A stretch of 64,000 nucleotides of DNA from Bacteroidia bacterium. Lineage in GTDB: Bacteria; Bacteroidota; Bacteroidia; J057. Positions 9,691 through 17,759 of this stretch are shown one piece after another. Under the pieces are notes generated by a model. That model searched no databases and was not told where the DNA came from. It saw nothing but the letters and a program-made list of their open reading frames with translations. Made by a program: the position numbers and the translations under genes. The stretch lies in NCBI GenBank assembly GCA_033391075.1, contig JAWPMV010000001.1, positions 1,364,001-1,428,000 of the forward strand, given 5' to 3'. Numbering within the stretch: position 1 is the stretch's first letter; every line of letters starts with the position of its first letter.

Positions 9691-10458
9691 TTAGTTATTA
9701 TTGTTGTTTTTGGTAAGGGAATAAACGAGTGCAAGACTACCCAGAATTCCTACGATTGGAACTACTTTACCTGTTACTACTGATTCGATTTCCTTGGACC
9801 TTCTTTCTGGAACATAGATGATATCGCGACTTCTTAAAGCAAGATCCTGTCTATACAGGGTCTCTATTTCCGTAAGGTCGACTTTGATCTCTTCGAGCCT
9901 TCCTTCAGGATCTTTTCTCAGAATTTTTATGCGCTGTTTGTTGGCGTATTTAGAGAAACCTCCAGCATCCCCGATAAGCTCAAGCAGGGATTTTTGCTGT
10001 TTATCTATCAGATAATTTCCGGGGGCATTTACCTCTCCCAGGACTGTTACACTATGACTGAGCACCCGGAGATAAACAATGGGATTCTTTACATATTTAG
10101 AATAAAGTTGTCGGATGTATAGATCGGCTTCACGGGCGGTTAGTCCCTCCAACTTTACTTTACCAATAAGTGGCAGGGTTATTTCTCCGCTTTTATCTAT
10201 GCTGATGAATTTTCCCTGCTCAAGGGTTGAGCTATACACACTAAAGGATGAACCTACTCCCAACTCATCATGTCCCCATACGCTGATGGTGATTTTGTCA
10301 TCCATTTGAATGATGTGCTCATGATCTTCTGAAGCCATTATCTGCTTTTGGAGATCCACGCCGGTTTTCTGTTGGAATAACCATTGCGGGGTACAGGCAT
10401 TTTGACTAAGAGCAAGGAAAAGCCCTGCGAAAAGTATGCTTATCCTTCTTTTCATCAT
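9691..10458 (-). CDS. Polysaccharide export lipoprotein (Wza/OPX family)
   Basis: A 255-residue lipoprotein with a signal peptide and lipobox ending LSQNAC (Cys22). The Poly_export domain follows (about 48-130, including DDKITISVWGHDELG), then an SLBB domain (about 130-205, with VTVLGEVNAPGNYLID). A hydrophobic helix near 232-248 and a run of asparagines form the C-terminus, consistent with the C-terminal outer-membrane helix of OPX proteins. It should form the outer-membrane exit for the polysaccharide made by this locus. Its start overlaps the stop of the larger co-polymerase by four bases, and the second co-polymerase follows after 19 bases. Confidence 0.9.
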   Translation of the reverse strand: MMKRRISILFAGLFLALSQNACTPQWLFQQKTGVDLQKQIMASEDHEHIIQMDDKITISVWGHDELGVGSSFSVYSSTLEQGKFISIDKSGEITLPLIGKVKLEGLTAREADLYIRQLYSKYVKNPIVYLRVLSHSVTVLGEVNAPGNYLIDKQQKSLLELIGDAGGFSKYANKQRIKILRKDPEGRLEEIKVDLTEIETLYRQDLALRSRDIIYVPERRSKEIESVVTGKVVPIVGILGSLALVYSLTKNNNNN

Positions 10459-12863
10459 CGTTTGAATATTTTTTTCAGTGCAGAGAAGAGGAATTCTCTT
10501 CTGACTCCTCTCCCGGCTTTAGGTATAGGGAGCAAAACTCCATTGGGGGACTGTTTGAATAAAACGACCCGTAAAATATCTCGAAGCAATTTTCTCCGGC
10601 CACCTTTACCCATAGGAGGTAAAGGGGTATCGATCAAGGTATAAACAGACTTGACTCCCTGTGTTTCTCCTTTTACCAGTATGGCATATAGGTCTTCTAT
10701 CTGGAACCTTCTTAGGAGGGATTCCATTTTTTTGAGATGAAGGGTCCTCGTTTTATCAGCCATTGTGACAAGCAAAGAGAGATCACAATACCTCAAAATC
10801 GGAATACTATCTCTGACCTCATTGAGAAAAGGAGTTCTCAGAACAATGCGGTCGTATTTATTCTGAAGCTCTTCTAAGACTTCCTTTAGCCTTGGATTGA
10901 GTACAACAGATGTCGGTATAGATGCAATTTGTTCTCCGGCAGGCAATAAGTCCAGATTGGGAATAGGACTTTTCTGAATGCATGATTTCAGGCTGAGTTT
11001 ATTCGAGACCAATTGATTTAGTCCTTTTTTGTGATTGATTTCAAATAGACCTTCGAGGACGGGATGGTACAGATCGATGTCAATAAAAAGGGTTTTGTAC
11101 CCTATAGCGGCCAATGCTTGCGCCAGATAAAGGCTTACCCTGTTTTTCCCTTCCTTTGGACCATAAGCACTCAATCCAATCACAGAAGCATCCTTGATTA
11201 AATGCAGCTGAGTAGCCAGGTTGATAAAATCCTGGTTAGTGTCCTGCATACTTCTTGGGATATTGTGGATCATTCCAACTAAAGGAATGCTGGTTCCCAT
11301 CTCAATATCTCCCGGATAGTAAACCGTAGCACGCATATAGGTATATAAGAATACCAGCAAAACCGCTATAATCAATCCCACAAAACCGGAAAGTCCCAGT
11401 ACCAGACTCTTCTGAGGAGTGATGGATTGTTTGGGTATAGGCGCTCGTTCCAGGATTTTGTGGAAAGAGATCGTGGATGCTGCACCTATGGCTGCCTCGG
11501 CTCGTTTTTCCAATAAAAAGGCGTAAACCTGTTCCTGGGTCATAAATCTCCTTTTGAGCATCATCATGTCTTTCTCTATACCCGGAAGTTTTGAGAAATT
11601 ACCATTAACCCGGTCGATGCTTCCATTGAGAGAAGCGATCTTGGCCTGATTGGTGGCCAGGGTATTTTGGACACTATTTACCAGAAAAGAACGAGTCCTT
11701 TCCAGCTCATCATTGACCTTTAAAATGTCTGGATGCTCAGAAGTATATAATTGGAGTAATTCTTTCTTACTGCTTTTGAAAGTATTGAGTTTTAAGATGG
11801 CATCAGTGAAAGCCGGATCCTCAATAGACTCATAATTGGGATTGAGGTCATAACTCAGAGAATCGGTATTGAGATAAGTGAGGAGGTCCTGGAGTTCTGT
11901 TTGTTCTAGTTCCAGCGTAAGTTTTCGGATCTCCAATTCTCCGATCCTCTTCAACTTGGCATCCGTTTCCATAGCCAAATCAACTACCCGCGTTTTAACT
12001 TTGTATTTGGCAAGGGTATCTTCCGCAAATCGCAATTTTGTTTCAACCACTTCTATTTGCTCATCGATAAAATTGAGGGCTTTCGAAGCGGTACCACTCT
12101 TGTTTTCTACAAAGTCTTCTATATAGGTTTCTGCCAGGGTATTGACGAAATCCGCCGCTAATTCAGGCACTTCACTCGTAAAATACAGCTTGACAATAGA
12201 AACATTTTCGTCGGGCAGAGATACTACCAGATCTTTATTGCTGTACATATCTACCAGACTTCTTTTGCTATGCACAGTAAAGCCATAATGATCTGGTCGA
12301 AATGCATCCTTATGGATTTTTAGAAATTCTTCATCTGGGAGGATCTTTATCTTAAAACCTTCACCTTCAATCCTTTCTCCAATCTTCCCTGCATGTTTGA
12401 TTTCATTTTCCTGTACGTCATGATAGGAAAGTATGAAGTGATCATCCTTTTGTACATGAAATTCAAATTGCCGATTGTATAAAAGGCTGTCGCTAAAACT
12501 ATATTCAACTTTGAAGGGAGATTTCTTATATAGATTCCTTTTCTTGGACCTCACATATCGATAATGCGAAGTCTGTATATCCATCTTCTCCAGGGTTTTG
12601 TGGATCAGATATTTGGATCGTAAAACCTCAACCTCAGTCAGCAGTTGCCCGATGACAGAAAAGGTCTCAAATTTCTTGAGGAAAGTAGAAGCGCCACTTT
12701 CTTTATCATTGATCTGGAGAATGGAAAAGGTTTGATAGGTAGGGACCGCATAATAGATGTGGACAAAACCCAGACTGATACCCCCGATCATAAATAAAAT
12801 AATCAAAGGCCATGCCTTGAGGAAGGGCCGTATAATCCGCATGATATTACCTGAGTCGTTCAT
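10455..12863 (-). CDS. Wzc-like polysaccharide co-polymerase / degenerate BY-kinase
   Basis: An 802-residue PCP-2 protein: membrane segment near 15-35, Wzz domain and coiled coil (about 40-460), GNVR-like segment, second membrane segment near 485-510, and a cytoplasmic domain resembling bacterial tyrosine kinases. The P-loop position near 566-575 reads SAYGPKEGKNRVS, so the normal GKS/T is GKN. The Walker A' strand is retained as FIDIDLYHP. The Walker B position reads IVLRTPF, with Arg in place of the usual Asp. No tyrosine cluster ends the protein. I infer a pseudokinase-type co-polymerase. The last 58 residues are unlike its paralogue and are encoded by palindrome-containing DNA. It is the first gene of the export operon; the divergent sigma factor gene lies 258 bases away. 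Confidence 0.85.
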   Translation of the reverse strand: MNDSGNIMRIIRPFLKAWPLIILFMIGGISLGFVHIYYAVPTYQTFSILQINDKESGASTFLKKFETFSVIGQLLTEVEVLRSKYLIHKTLEKMDIQTSHYRYVRSKKRNLYKKSPFKVEYSFSDSLLYNRQFEFHVQKDDHFILSYHDVQENEIKHAGKIGERIEGEGFKIKILPDEEFLKIHKDAFRPDHYGFTVHSKRSLVDMYSNKDLVVSLPDENVSIVKLYFTSEVPELAADFVNTLAETYIEDFVENKSGTASKALNFIDEQIEVVETKLRFAEDTLAKYKVKTRVVDLAMETDAKLKRIGELEIRKLTLELEQTELQDLLTYLNTDSLSYDLNPNYESIEDPAFTDAILKLNTFKSSKKELLQLYTSEHPDILKVNDELERTRSFLVNSVQNTLATNQAKIASLNGSIDRVNGNFSKLPGIEKDMMMLKRRFMTQEQVYAFLLEKRAEAAIGAASTISFHKILERAPIPKQSITPQKSLVLGLSGFVGLIIAVLLVFLYTYMRATVYYPGDIEMGTSIPLVGMIHNIPRSMQDTNQDFINLATQLHLIKDASVIGLSAYGPKEGKNRVSLYLAQALAAIGYKTLFIDIDLYHPVLEGLFEINHKKGLNQLVSNKLSLKSCIQKSPIPNLDLLPAGEQIASIPTSVVLNPRLKEVLEELQNKYDRIVLRTPFLNEVRDSIPILRYCDLSLLVTMADKTRTLHLKKMESLLRRFQIEDLYAILVKGETQGVKSVYTLIDTPLPPMGKGGRRKLLRDILRVVLFKQSPNGVLLPIPKAGRGVRREFLFSALKKIFKR
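10505..10632. repeat. Palindromic repeat-like DNA inside the 3' end of the Wzc-like gene
   Basis: The stretch holds two small palindromes: one near 10505-10533 built on CTCCC...GGGAG, and one near 10603-10625 with arms CCTTTACC and GGTAAAGG. Translated, it gives a proline/glycine/basic tail (…PLPPMGKGGRRK…) that its paralogue lacks. The style resembles dispersed intergenic repeats that have been read through into a coding region. Identity as a genome repeat is inference. Confidence 0.35.
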
Positions 12864-13121
12864 GATTCAATTTGGGTTCTCGCTATGTGTGCAGGATCAG
12901 GTTGTTTTGTTTTTGTGAATAATCAAAAGCATAAATACTCCAATAAATGTTTTATTCCTAAGCATAGTCGTCTCAAACCTATCAGGCTATTTTTGGGCAG
13001 GAGGGAATTGATTGCAGGAAAAAGGGCTGGGAATTGGGATAAAAAATGCTGAATTTTTCTATTGAATTTTTTTTTTACTTCCGATTAAACCTTTTTCTTT
13101 TTCTATAGTCCAATACTCACC
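12864..13121. promoter_or_regulatory. Divergent regulatory region, polysaccharide operon / sigma factor operon
   Basis: 258 bases between two divergent starts. CAAACCTA at 12974-12981 (minus-strand TAGGTTTG) and TATTTTTG at 12988-12995 (plus strand) both match the TAnnTTTG -7 element of Bacteroidota promoters, but neither has a clear TTG at the right distance. They are candidates only. Confidence 0.3.
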
Positions 13122-13673
13122 ATGCTAGCAGTAGACGAAAGGGAACTCCTGGTACAATTGAAAGATGTCGAAGGCAAAGAAATTGCTTTTGCAAAACTCA
13201 TACGTCTGTACCAAAAGAGTCTGTACTTTCATATCCGGCGGATTGTGATTAGCCATGATGATGCGGATGATGTTTTGCAGAATACCTTGATGAAGGCCTG
13301 GAGGAATTTGGCGAAGTTCCGGGCGGAAGCCAGTATAAAAACCTGGCTATACCGGATAGCGACCAATGAGTCTCTGACTTTTCTCAAGCAAAAGCAGAAA
13401 CGGGCATTCCAGGATATCGAGGACTTGCAAAATGATTTAAGGCATAGTTTGAGTAGTGGGCCTTATATCGATGGAGATGAAATACAGATGAAATTACAGG
13501 AAGCCATATTGACCTTGCCGGAAAGACAACGTTTGGTGTTTAATATGCGCTATTTTGAAGAATTGAAGTATGATGAGATTTCCCAGATACTGGAAGTCTC
13601 TGTAGGTTCTTTAAAAGCGAGTTATCACCATGCAGTAAAGAAGATTGAACAGAAACTAAAAGGAAATGCATAA
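13122..13673 (+). CDS. ECF-type RNA polymerase sigma factor
   Basis: A 183-residue sigma-70 family factor with only regions 2 and 4. Region 2 (about 25-95) contains DDADDVLQNTLMKAWRNL and a following TWLYRIATNE segment, the classic ECF region 2 core. Region 4 (about 125-178) contains LPERQRLVFNMRYFEELKYD and an HTH reading ISQILEVSVGSLKASYHHAV. It directs RNA polymerase to a stress or envelope regulon. The next two genes encode a membrane protein with a cytoplasmic N-terminus and a secreted helical protein, which suggests a membrane-anchored anti-sigma system controls it. ATG at 13122 is the only reasonable start. Confidence 0.9.
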   Translation: MLAVDERELLVQLKDVEGKEIAFAKLIRLYQKSLYFHIRRIVISHDDADDVLQNTLMKAWRNLAKFRAEASIKTWLYRIATNESLTFLKQKQKRAFQDIEDLQNDLRHSLSSGPYIDGDEIQMKLQEAILTLPERQRLVFNMRYFEELKYDEISQILEVSVGSLKASYHHAVKKIEQKLKGNA

Positions 13674-13744
13674 AAGCTGATAAAGGAAAACAAACACGGA
13701 ACACACATTAAACCTTTATCAACTTTCGTAGTCAAAAGATAAAG

Positions 13745-14383
13745 ATGAAAGACCGTCGAGAACATAAAGAGGAATTGAACGATGCGCCGGAACTGCGCAA
13801 ACTGAAAGGGGAAAATCCTTTTCAGGTACCTGATTCCTATTTTGAAAATATGGAATCCCGTTTTCAGGAAAAAGTGGAGGAAGAGGAAGAATCGGGCCCT
13901 TTACTCAGGACACTGGAGAAGAAAAATATTTTCCAGGTACCGGAAAATTATTTCAAGGGGGTCTTAGACAAATTCGAGACAGCCCGAGATGAGGCTAGGG
14001 ATAAAAAAACTGTTTCTACTCCTATCATTTCCCTACGGGCCAGCTATGTCATGTTGGCTGTGGCGGCAGTTTTTGCGCTGCTTTTTCTCATTTTCCGACC
14101 ACAAGAGGATAGCATTCAATTGCAGGATGAACTAGCCTTAAGTGAATTTCCCCTGGAAGACCTTTTGGCAGAGGTTGATCCTGCATCTCTAAGCGAGGAG
14201 ATGTTGCTTTCGACTTTTGAGGGAGAAGAATTTACAGCATGGGTGGAAGAGGCAGAAATTGATGAGGCGGAAGAGGAAATTATGTTGATAGAAGATGAAA
14301 GCATAGATGAGCTTATTGAAGAAATGGATGTTTATTCATTAGAGGAAGAGTTGGATGCTTTGGATCTGGAAGGATTAGAATAA
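13745..14383 (+). CDS. Probable membrane anti-sigma factor with FQVPxxYF repeats
   Basis: A 212-residue protein, unrecognised as a named family. The cytoplasmic half has two copies of a short motif, FQVPDSYFENM (about 27-37) and FQVPENYFKGV (about 61-71). One transmembrane helix follows at about 100-118 (YVMLAVAAVFALLFLIF). The C-terminal 90 residues are strikingly acidic, with almost no basic residues. Position directly after an ECF sigma gene (71 bases) and single-pass topology suggest an anti-sigma factor whose duplicated N-terminal motif binds the sigma factor or core enzyme; this is inference. It lacks a visible zinc-binding anti-sigma (ZAS) motif. The acidic C-terminal part would be periplasmic and could bind cations or the next gene's product. 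Confidence 0.6.
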   Translation: MKDRREHKEELNDAPELRKLKGENPFQVPDSYFENMESRFQEKVEEEEESGPLLRTLEKKNIFQVPENYFKGVLDKFETARDEARDKKTVSTPIISLRASYVMLAVAAVFALLFLIFRPQEDSIQLQDELALSEFPLEDLLAEVDPASLSEEMLLSTFEGEEFTAWVEEAEIDEAEEEIMLIEDESIDELIEEMDVYSLEEELDALDLEGLE

Positions 14384-14474
14384 ATATCTGATTCGACCCA
14401 GTCAGAAGCTATTTGTTCTTTAACATAGCTTAGAAAAGAGATCACACACATCAAGTATTGATTTATAGAAAGAA

Positions 14475-14975
14475 ATGATTACCAAGAATTTGTATATGTA
14501 TCAGCATATTATCATACAGGGCTTGCTATGCTTTGCCCTGCTTTTTGGCTCCTCCGATCTATTTGCACAAAACCCAGACAATCCGGAAATACAAGCTTTC
14601 CGAGTGGGTTTTTATACCAAAAGATTACAGTTGACGCCGGATGAGGCCAAAGGATTCTGGCCACTTCATGATGCTTATTCGTCAGAATTAAGAGCTGCCC
14701 AGAAGGCTTCCCGGCAGAAGTTAAATGAAATCACCCAAGGGGTTCAGGCTTTATCTGATGAGCAACTTTCAAAGAAAGGAGATGAATTTCTCGTTCTCAA
14801 ACAGAAAGAACTGGATATCGTGAAAAAATACCATGAGGAGTTTAAAAAGGTCCTTCCGATACGGAAAGTAACTCTTCTATATGTAGTCGAGAGTAATTAC
14901 AAAAAGAAATTACTGGAGGAGATCAGGAAGCGAAGGCAGGAACGTGTCCAAAACAGAAGGAACAATCGGAATTAG
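14475..14975 (+). CDS. Spy/CpxP-like secreted helical protein
   Basis: A 166-residue protein with an N-terminal signal peptide ending near LFAQ (about residue 32). The mature part is helical and charged: it contains LQLTPDEAKGFWPLHDAY (about 51-68), a variant of the LTPEQ-type motif seen in Spy/CpxP/CnrX-like periplasmic sensors, and ends in an Arg/Asn-rich tail. I infer a periplasmic sensor or chaperone regulating the sigma/anti-sigma pair encoded just upstream (91-base gap). Exact family membership was not tested. A second in-frame ATG at residue 8 would also leave a signal peptide. Confidence 0.6.
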   Translation: MITKNLYMYQHIIIQGLLCFALLFGSSDLFAQNPDNPEIQAFRVGFYTKRLQLTPDEAKGFWPLHDAYSSELRAAQKASRQKLNEITQGVQALSDEQLSKKGDEFLVLKQKELDIVKKYHEEFKKVLPIRKVTLLYVVESNYKKKLLEEIRKRRQERVQNRRNNRN

Positions 14976-15004
14976 TAAATGAAATGACTTAGCATAGATA
15001 AAGC

Positions 15005-15037
15005 AAAAGCCACACATAAATCATGTGTGGCTTTTTT
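15005..15037. terminator. Bidirectional terminator hairpin
   Basis: A perfect 13-base-pair hairpin (15005-15017 with 15023-15035, 5-base loop AAATC) flanked by A and T runs. It lies between the convergent ends of the Spy-like gene and the DUF349 gene and can end both transcripts. Confidence 0.9.
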
Positions 15038-15059
15038 ATAAACTCTGGTTTTTTTGCTT

Positions 15060-17594
15060 TTATTCTTTGTCTTCCGCCGGAGCATCTTCTGCTTTGGCTT
15101 CTTCAGCCGGAGCTTCTTCTTCTGCTTTTGGTGTCTCTTCTGAAGCTGCTTCTTCAGCGGGCGTTTCTTCCGCTTTAACTTCTTCAGTTGGAGCTTCCTC
15201 TTCAGCTTTCGGAGCCTCTTCTGAGCTTGCTTCTTCAGCAGGGGTTTCTTCTGCCTTAGCTTCTTCAGCGGGAGCTTCCGGACTTGCTTCTGCTTCCGTT
15301 GCACTTTCCGCAGGAACATCTGCCTGTTCAGCAGCTTCGGCCTCAGGAGCCTGGCTCTCTTCAGCAGCAGGAGTACTTTCCTCTACTTTTGCTTCAGCTG
15401 CTGGTGCTTCAGCTACAGGTTTAGGTTTCTTCATCGCCTCATTCAAAACCTTGATTTGGTTTTTCCATTCTGCGATCATCTTCTTCTCTTTTTCAATATC
15501 ATCCTCGATACGCTTTCTGAGGGTATCTCCGGACTTGCCTTTGGCGATATATTGAACATTGATCGAATACTGATCTACCTTTTCCTGCGACTGTGCAATC
15601 TTTCTTCTTAATCGTGCAATCTTTCCTCTGCCACTTCTATTTCTGTCATCATCATTAGAGATGTTTTCGATAGAAGTTTTCAATTTCAGTTCACGCAGTT
15701 CTCCTCTTTTCAGAGACAGTCCATCAAAGAATGCATCGATGGCTCCTCTAAATTCTTCCCAGATCTTATCTTTTTCCTTATAAGGAACCTTTCCAATGGT
15801 TTTCCACTTGGCTTGAAGGGCTTTGATCTGATCGATAGAAGCATTGATGTTGTTTTCGTCAACTTCCAATTTGTTTACTTCTTCAACTAGGGCCTTCTTA
15901 GCCTCCAGGTTTCCTTTCTCATCGCTGCTTTGGCTCTGGTATTTTTCTCTTCTTTTCGCAAAGAATTCATCACAGGCCGAGCGAAAGCGATTCCAGATTT
16001 TATTAGAATGGCGCTCAGGTACCGGACCTATGCTCTTCCATTCACGCTGGAGTTTCTTTATTTCATTTGCGGTTTTCTCGATCTCGGTAGAATCTTTAAT
16101 CGCTTCTACCTTTTCTACTAATTCCCGCTTTTTAGCCAGATTTTCTGCACGGATGCCATCCAGCTTTTTGAAGAATTCAGATTTCTTGGAGAAAAAGGAA
16201 TTACAGATGTCCCGGTATTTGCTCCAAAGCTCACCATTGATACTTTGTGGAGCTTGTCCCAGACCATTCCAGGCTTCCTGATGTTCTCTCAGGGTACGAG
16301 TGGCATCATTCCAATCGCGAGGCTTTTCTGAATGGAAGGTTTTGAAGGCTTCCATTTGAGTCAGGATAGCCTGCTTCTTTTCTCCAAACTCAGATCTCAA
16401 TTGATCCTGAATTTCCATAAAGCCTTGTCTCACCTCAAAGAATCGATCAACAACAGCTCTATACTCATTGTTGATGCGTTCCATGTCTTCGCGGGGTACA
16501 TGACCAATCGCTTTCCACTGCTGCCTCAATTCGGCAAGCATATCCATTTTCTCTTTCCAGACGTCAAGTTTTTCTCTATCCTCTTCCGCTGGAATGAGGT
16601 TTTCTGCTTCTTTTATCAGCTTCTCTTTTTCCTGCAAATTGATTTTTCGATCATAATCGAGTAATTCAAAGTGCATTTCCCTCAACTTGTAAAATTTATC
16701 AAGTTGGTGGCGATAAGCTTTGTATAAAGGTTCGATATCCTCTCTCAGCACATGACCGATTCCTTTCCATTCTTCCTGGATATCACGAACTTCTTGTATG
16801 CGATTTGGATCCTCAGCGCTTACAACCTCCTGAAGTTTTTGGAGCAGTTCCTTTTTGCGTTTCGAGTTCCCTCTCTTTTCCCCTTCTGCTGATGCCTGAT
16901 GAGCATTTCGCTTTTTATTGAATTGAGCCAGGGCGTAGTGGAAGCGATCCTGTATCTCTTTGGGAGGATTTTCCTGATATTTGCGTGCATCGTAGCTGCG
17001 CTTTATCAGACCTACCCGAGAAATAAAATTGGATACTTTTTCTTCCTTCGCATAGCCTTCCATGAGTTGGAGCAGGTCGCTGATGGTTGCGTCGACAAGG
17101 ATTTGGCCTCTCTTCTCCCGATCTTTAACCAATTCTTCAATTTTGGGAAGAAGTTCCTGGTTTAAAGGGGGAAGTTCAATAGTAGCTATTGGGGCATTAT
17201 CATCTTCATCAGATGCTTCTTCCTCTGTTTCCTCAGCAGGAGTTTCCTCAGTTCCTTCAGCAGGAGTTTCCGCAGCATTTTCTTCAGCTGAAGATACTTC
17301 AGGTTCAGGTACAGGGGTTTCTTCCTCTTTTGATTCGGGAGCTTCGCTTTCAGGAGTTGGAGTTTCAGCTACAGTTTCCTGTGCTTCTTGCTCTTCTGGC
17401 GCTGCTTCTTCAGAAGGGGTGGCAGATTCAGGAGTATTCTCTTCTTCTGCAGGGTTTTGCTCTTCTGTAACAGGGGTTTCAGTTTGTTCAGGTGTACTTT
17501 CCTGGTTTTCCGGTGTTGGGTTTTCCGTTTCTACCTGAGTTACTTCTTCTTCCTGCTTTTCCGGCAAATCCGGGTTCGCATTTTCTGGTAACAT
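15060..17594 (-). CDS. DUF349 repeat protein with acidic low-complexity ends
   Basis: An 844-residue cytoplasmic protein. The first 165 residues are Glu/Pro/Thr/Ala-rich low complexity. The centre (about 200-640) carries five DUF349 units, each with a W(K/N)x(I/L)G core followed about 20 residues later by an aromatic FF or FY: WKGIGHV, WKAIGHV, WNGLGQA, WKSIGPV and WKTIGKV. A basic coiled-coil segment (about 650-720) follows and the last 110 residues are again Ala/Glu-rich, including two 27-residue tandem units. DUF349 has no established biochemical role. The composition suggests a helical scaffold with disordered acidic tails. It is monocistronic, between lysS and a strong terminator. The long antisense ORF here is a by-product of its biased composition. 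Confidence 0.85.
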   Translation of the reverse strand: MLPENANPDLPEKQEEEVTQVETENPTPENQESTPEQTETPVTEEQNPAEEENTPESATPSEEAAPEEQEAQETVAETPTPESEAPESKEEETPVPEPEVSSAEENAAETPAEGTEETPAEETEEEASDEDDNAPIATIELPPLNQELLPKIEELVKDREKRGQILVDATISDLLQLMEGYAKEEKVSNFISRVGLIKRSYDARKYQENPPKEIQDRFHYALAQFNKKRNAHQASAEGEKRGNSKRKKELLQKLQEVVSAEDPNRIQEVRDIQEEWKGIGHVLREDIEPLYKAYRHQLDKFYKLREMHFELLDYDRKINLQEKEKLIKEAENLIPAEEDREKLDVWKEKMDMLAELRQQWKAIGHVPREDMERINNEYRAVVDRFFEVRQGFMEIQDQLRSEFGEKKQAILTQMEAFKTFHSEKPRDWNDATRTLREHQEAWNGLGQAPQSINGELWSKYRDICNSFFSKKSEFFKKLDGIRAENLAKKRELVEKVEAIKDSTEIEKTANEIKKLQREWKSIGPVPERHSNKIWNRFRSACDEFFAKRREKYQSQSSDEKGNLEAKKALVEEVNKLEVDENNINASIDQIKALQAKWKTIGKVPYKEKDKIWEEFRGAIDAFFDGLSLKRGELRELKLKTSIENISNDDDRNRSGRGKIARLRRKIAQSQEKVDQYSINVQYIAKGKSGDTLRKRIEDDIEKEKKMIAEWKNQIKVLNEAMKKPKPVAEAPAAEAKVEESTPAAEESQAPEAEAAEQADVPAESATEAEASPEAPAEEAKAEETPAEEASSEEAPKAEEEAPTEEVKAEETPAEEAASEETPKAEEEAPAEEAKAEDAPAEDKE
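15093..15254 (-). repeat. Two tandem 81-bp coding repeats in the DUF349 gene
   Basis: Each unit encodes 27 residues beginning AEETPAEEA and ending in EEVK or EEAK; the two differ at a few positions (Ser/Ala, Ala/Thr, Thr/Ala, Val/Ala). A third, partial unit (AEDAPAED) precedes the stop. Copy number could vary among strains. Confidence 0.8.
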
Positions 17595-17759
17595 GTTGTT
17601 CCTTATCTAAAATTGCTAATCAGCTAAGTCTGATCAACGGGATCCATATCCATTGCAATTAAAACAAATATTTGCAAAAAACAGCAAATACGCGTGTATC
17701 CAAATCCTTAATTCAATTTAAGGATTTTGTTCATAAGTTCCTATTGGGGAAAATCGGCC

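Noticed and set aside
13122-14975. Classical zinc-binding anti-sigma (ZAS) system
   Set aside because: The membrane protein has no HxxxCxxC motif.
15025-15555. Long plus-strand ORF of Ala/Ser-rich sequence opposite the DUF349 gene
   Set aside because: It is the mirror image of the Glu/Ala-rich low-complexity tail; composition explains it, and the minus-strand frame has real DUF349 repeats.
17062-17538. 158-codon Ser/Gly/Val-rich plus-strand ORF
   Set aside because: Again antisense to the acidic N-terminal region of the DUF349 protein; no domain and no start signal.
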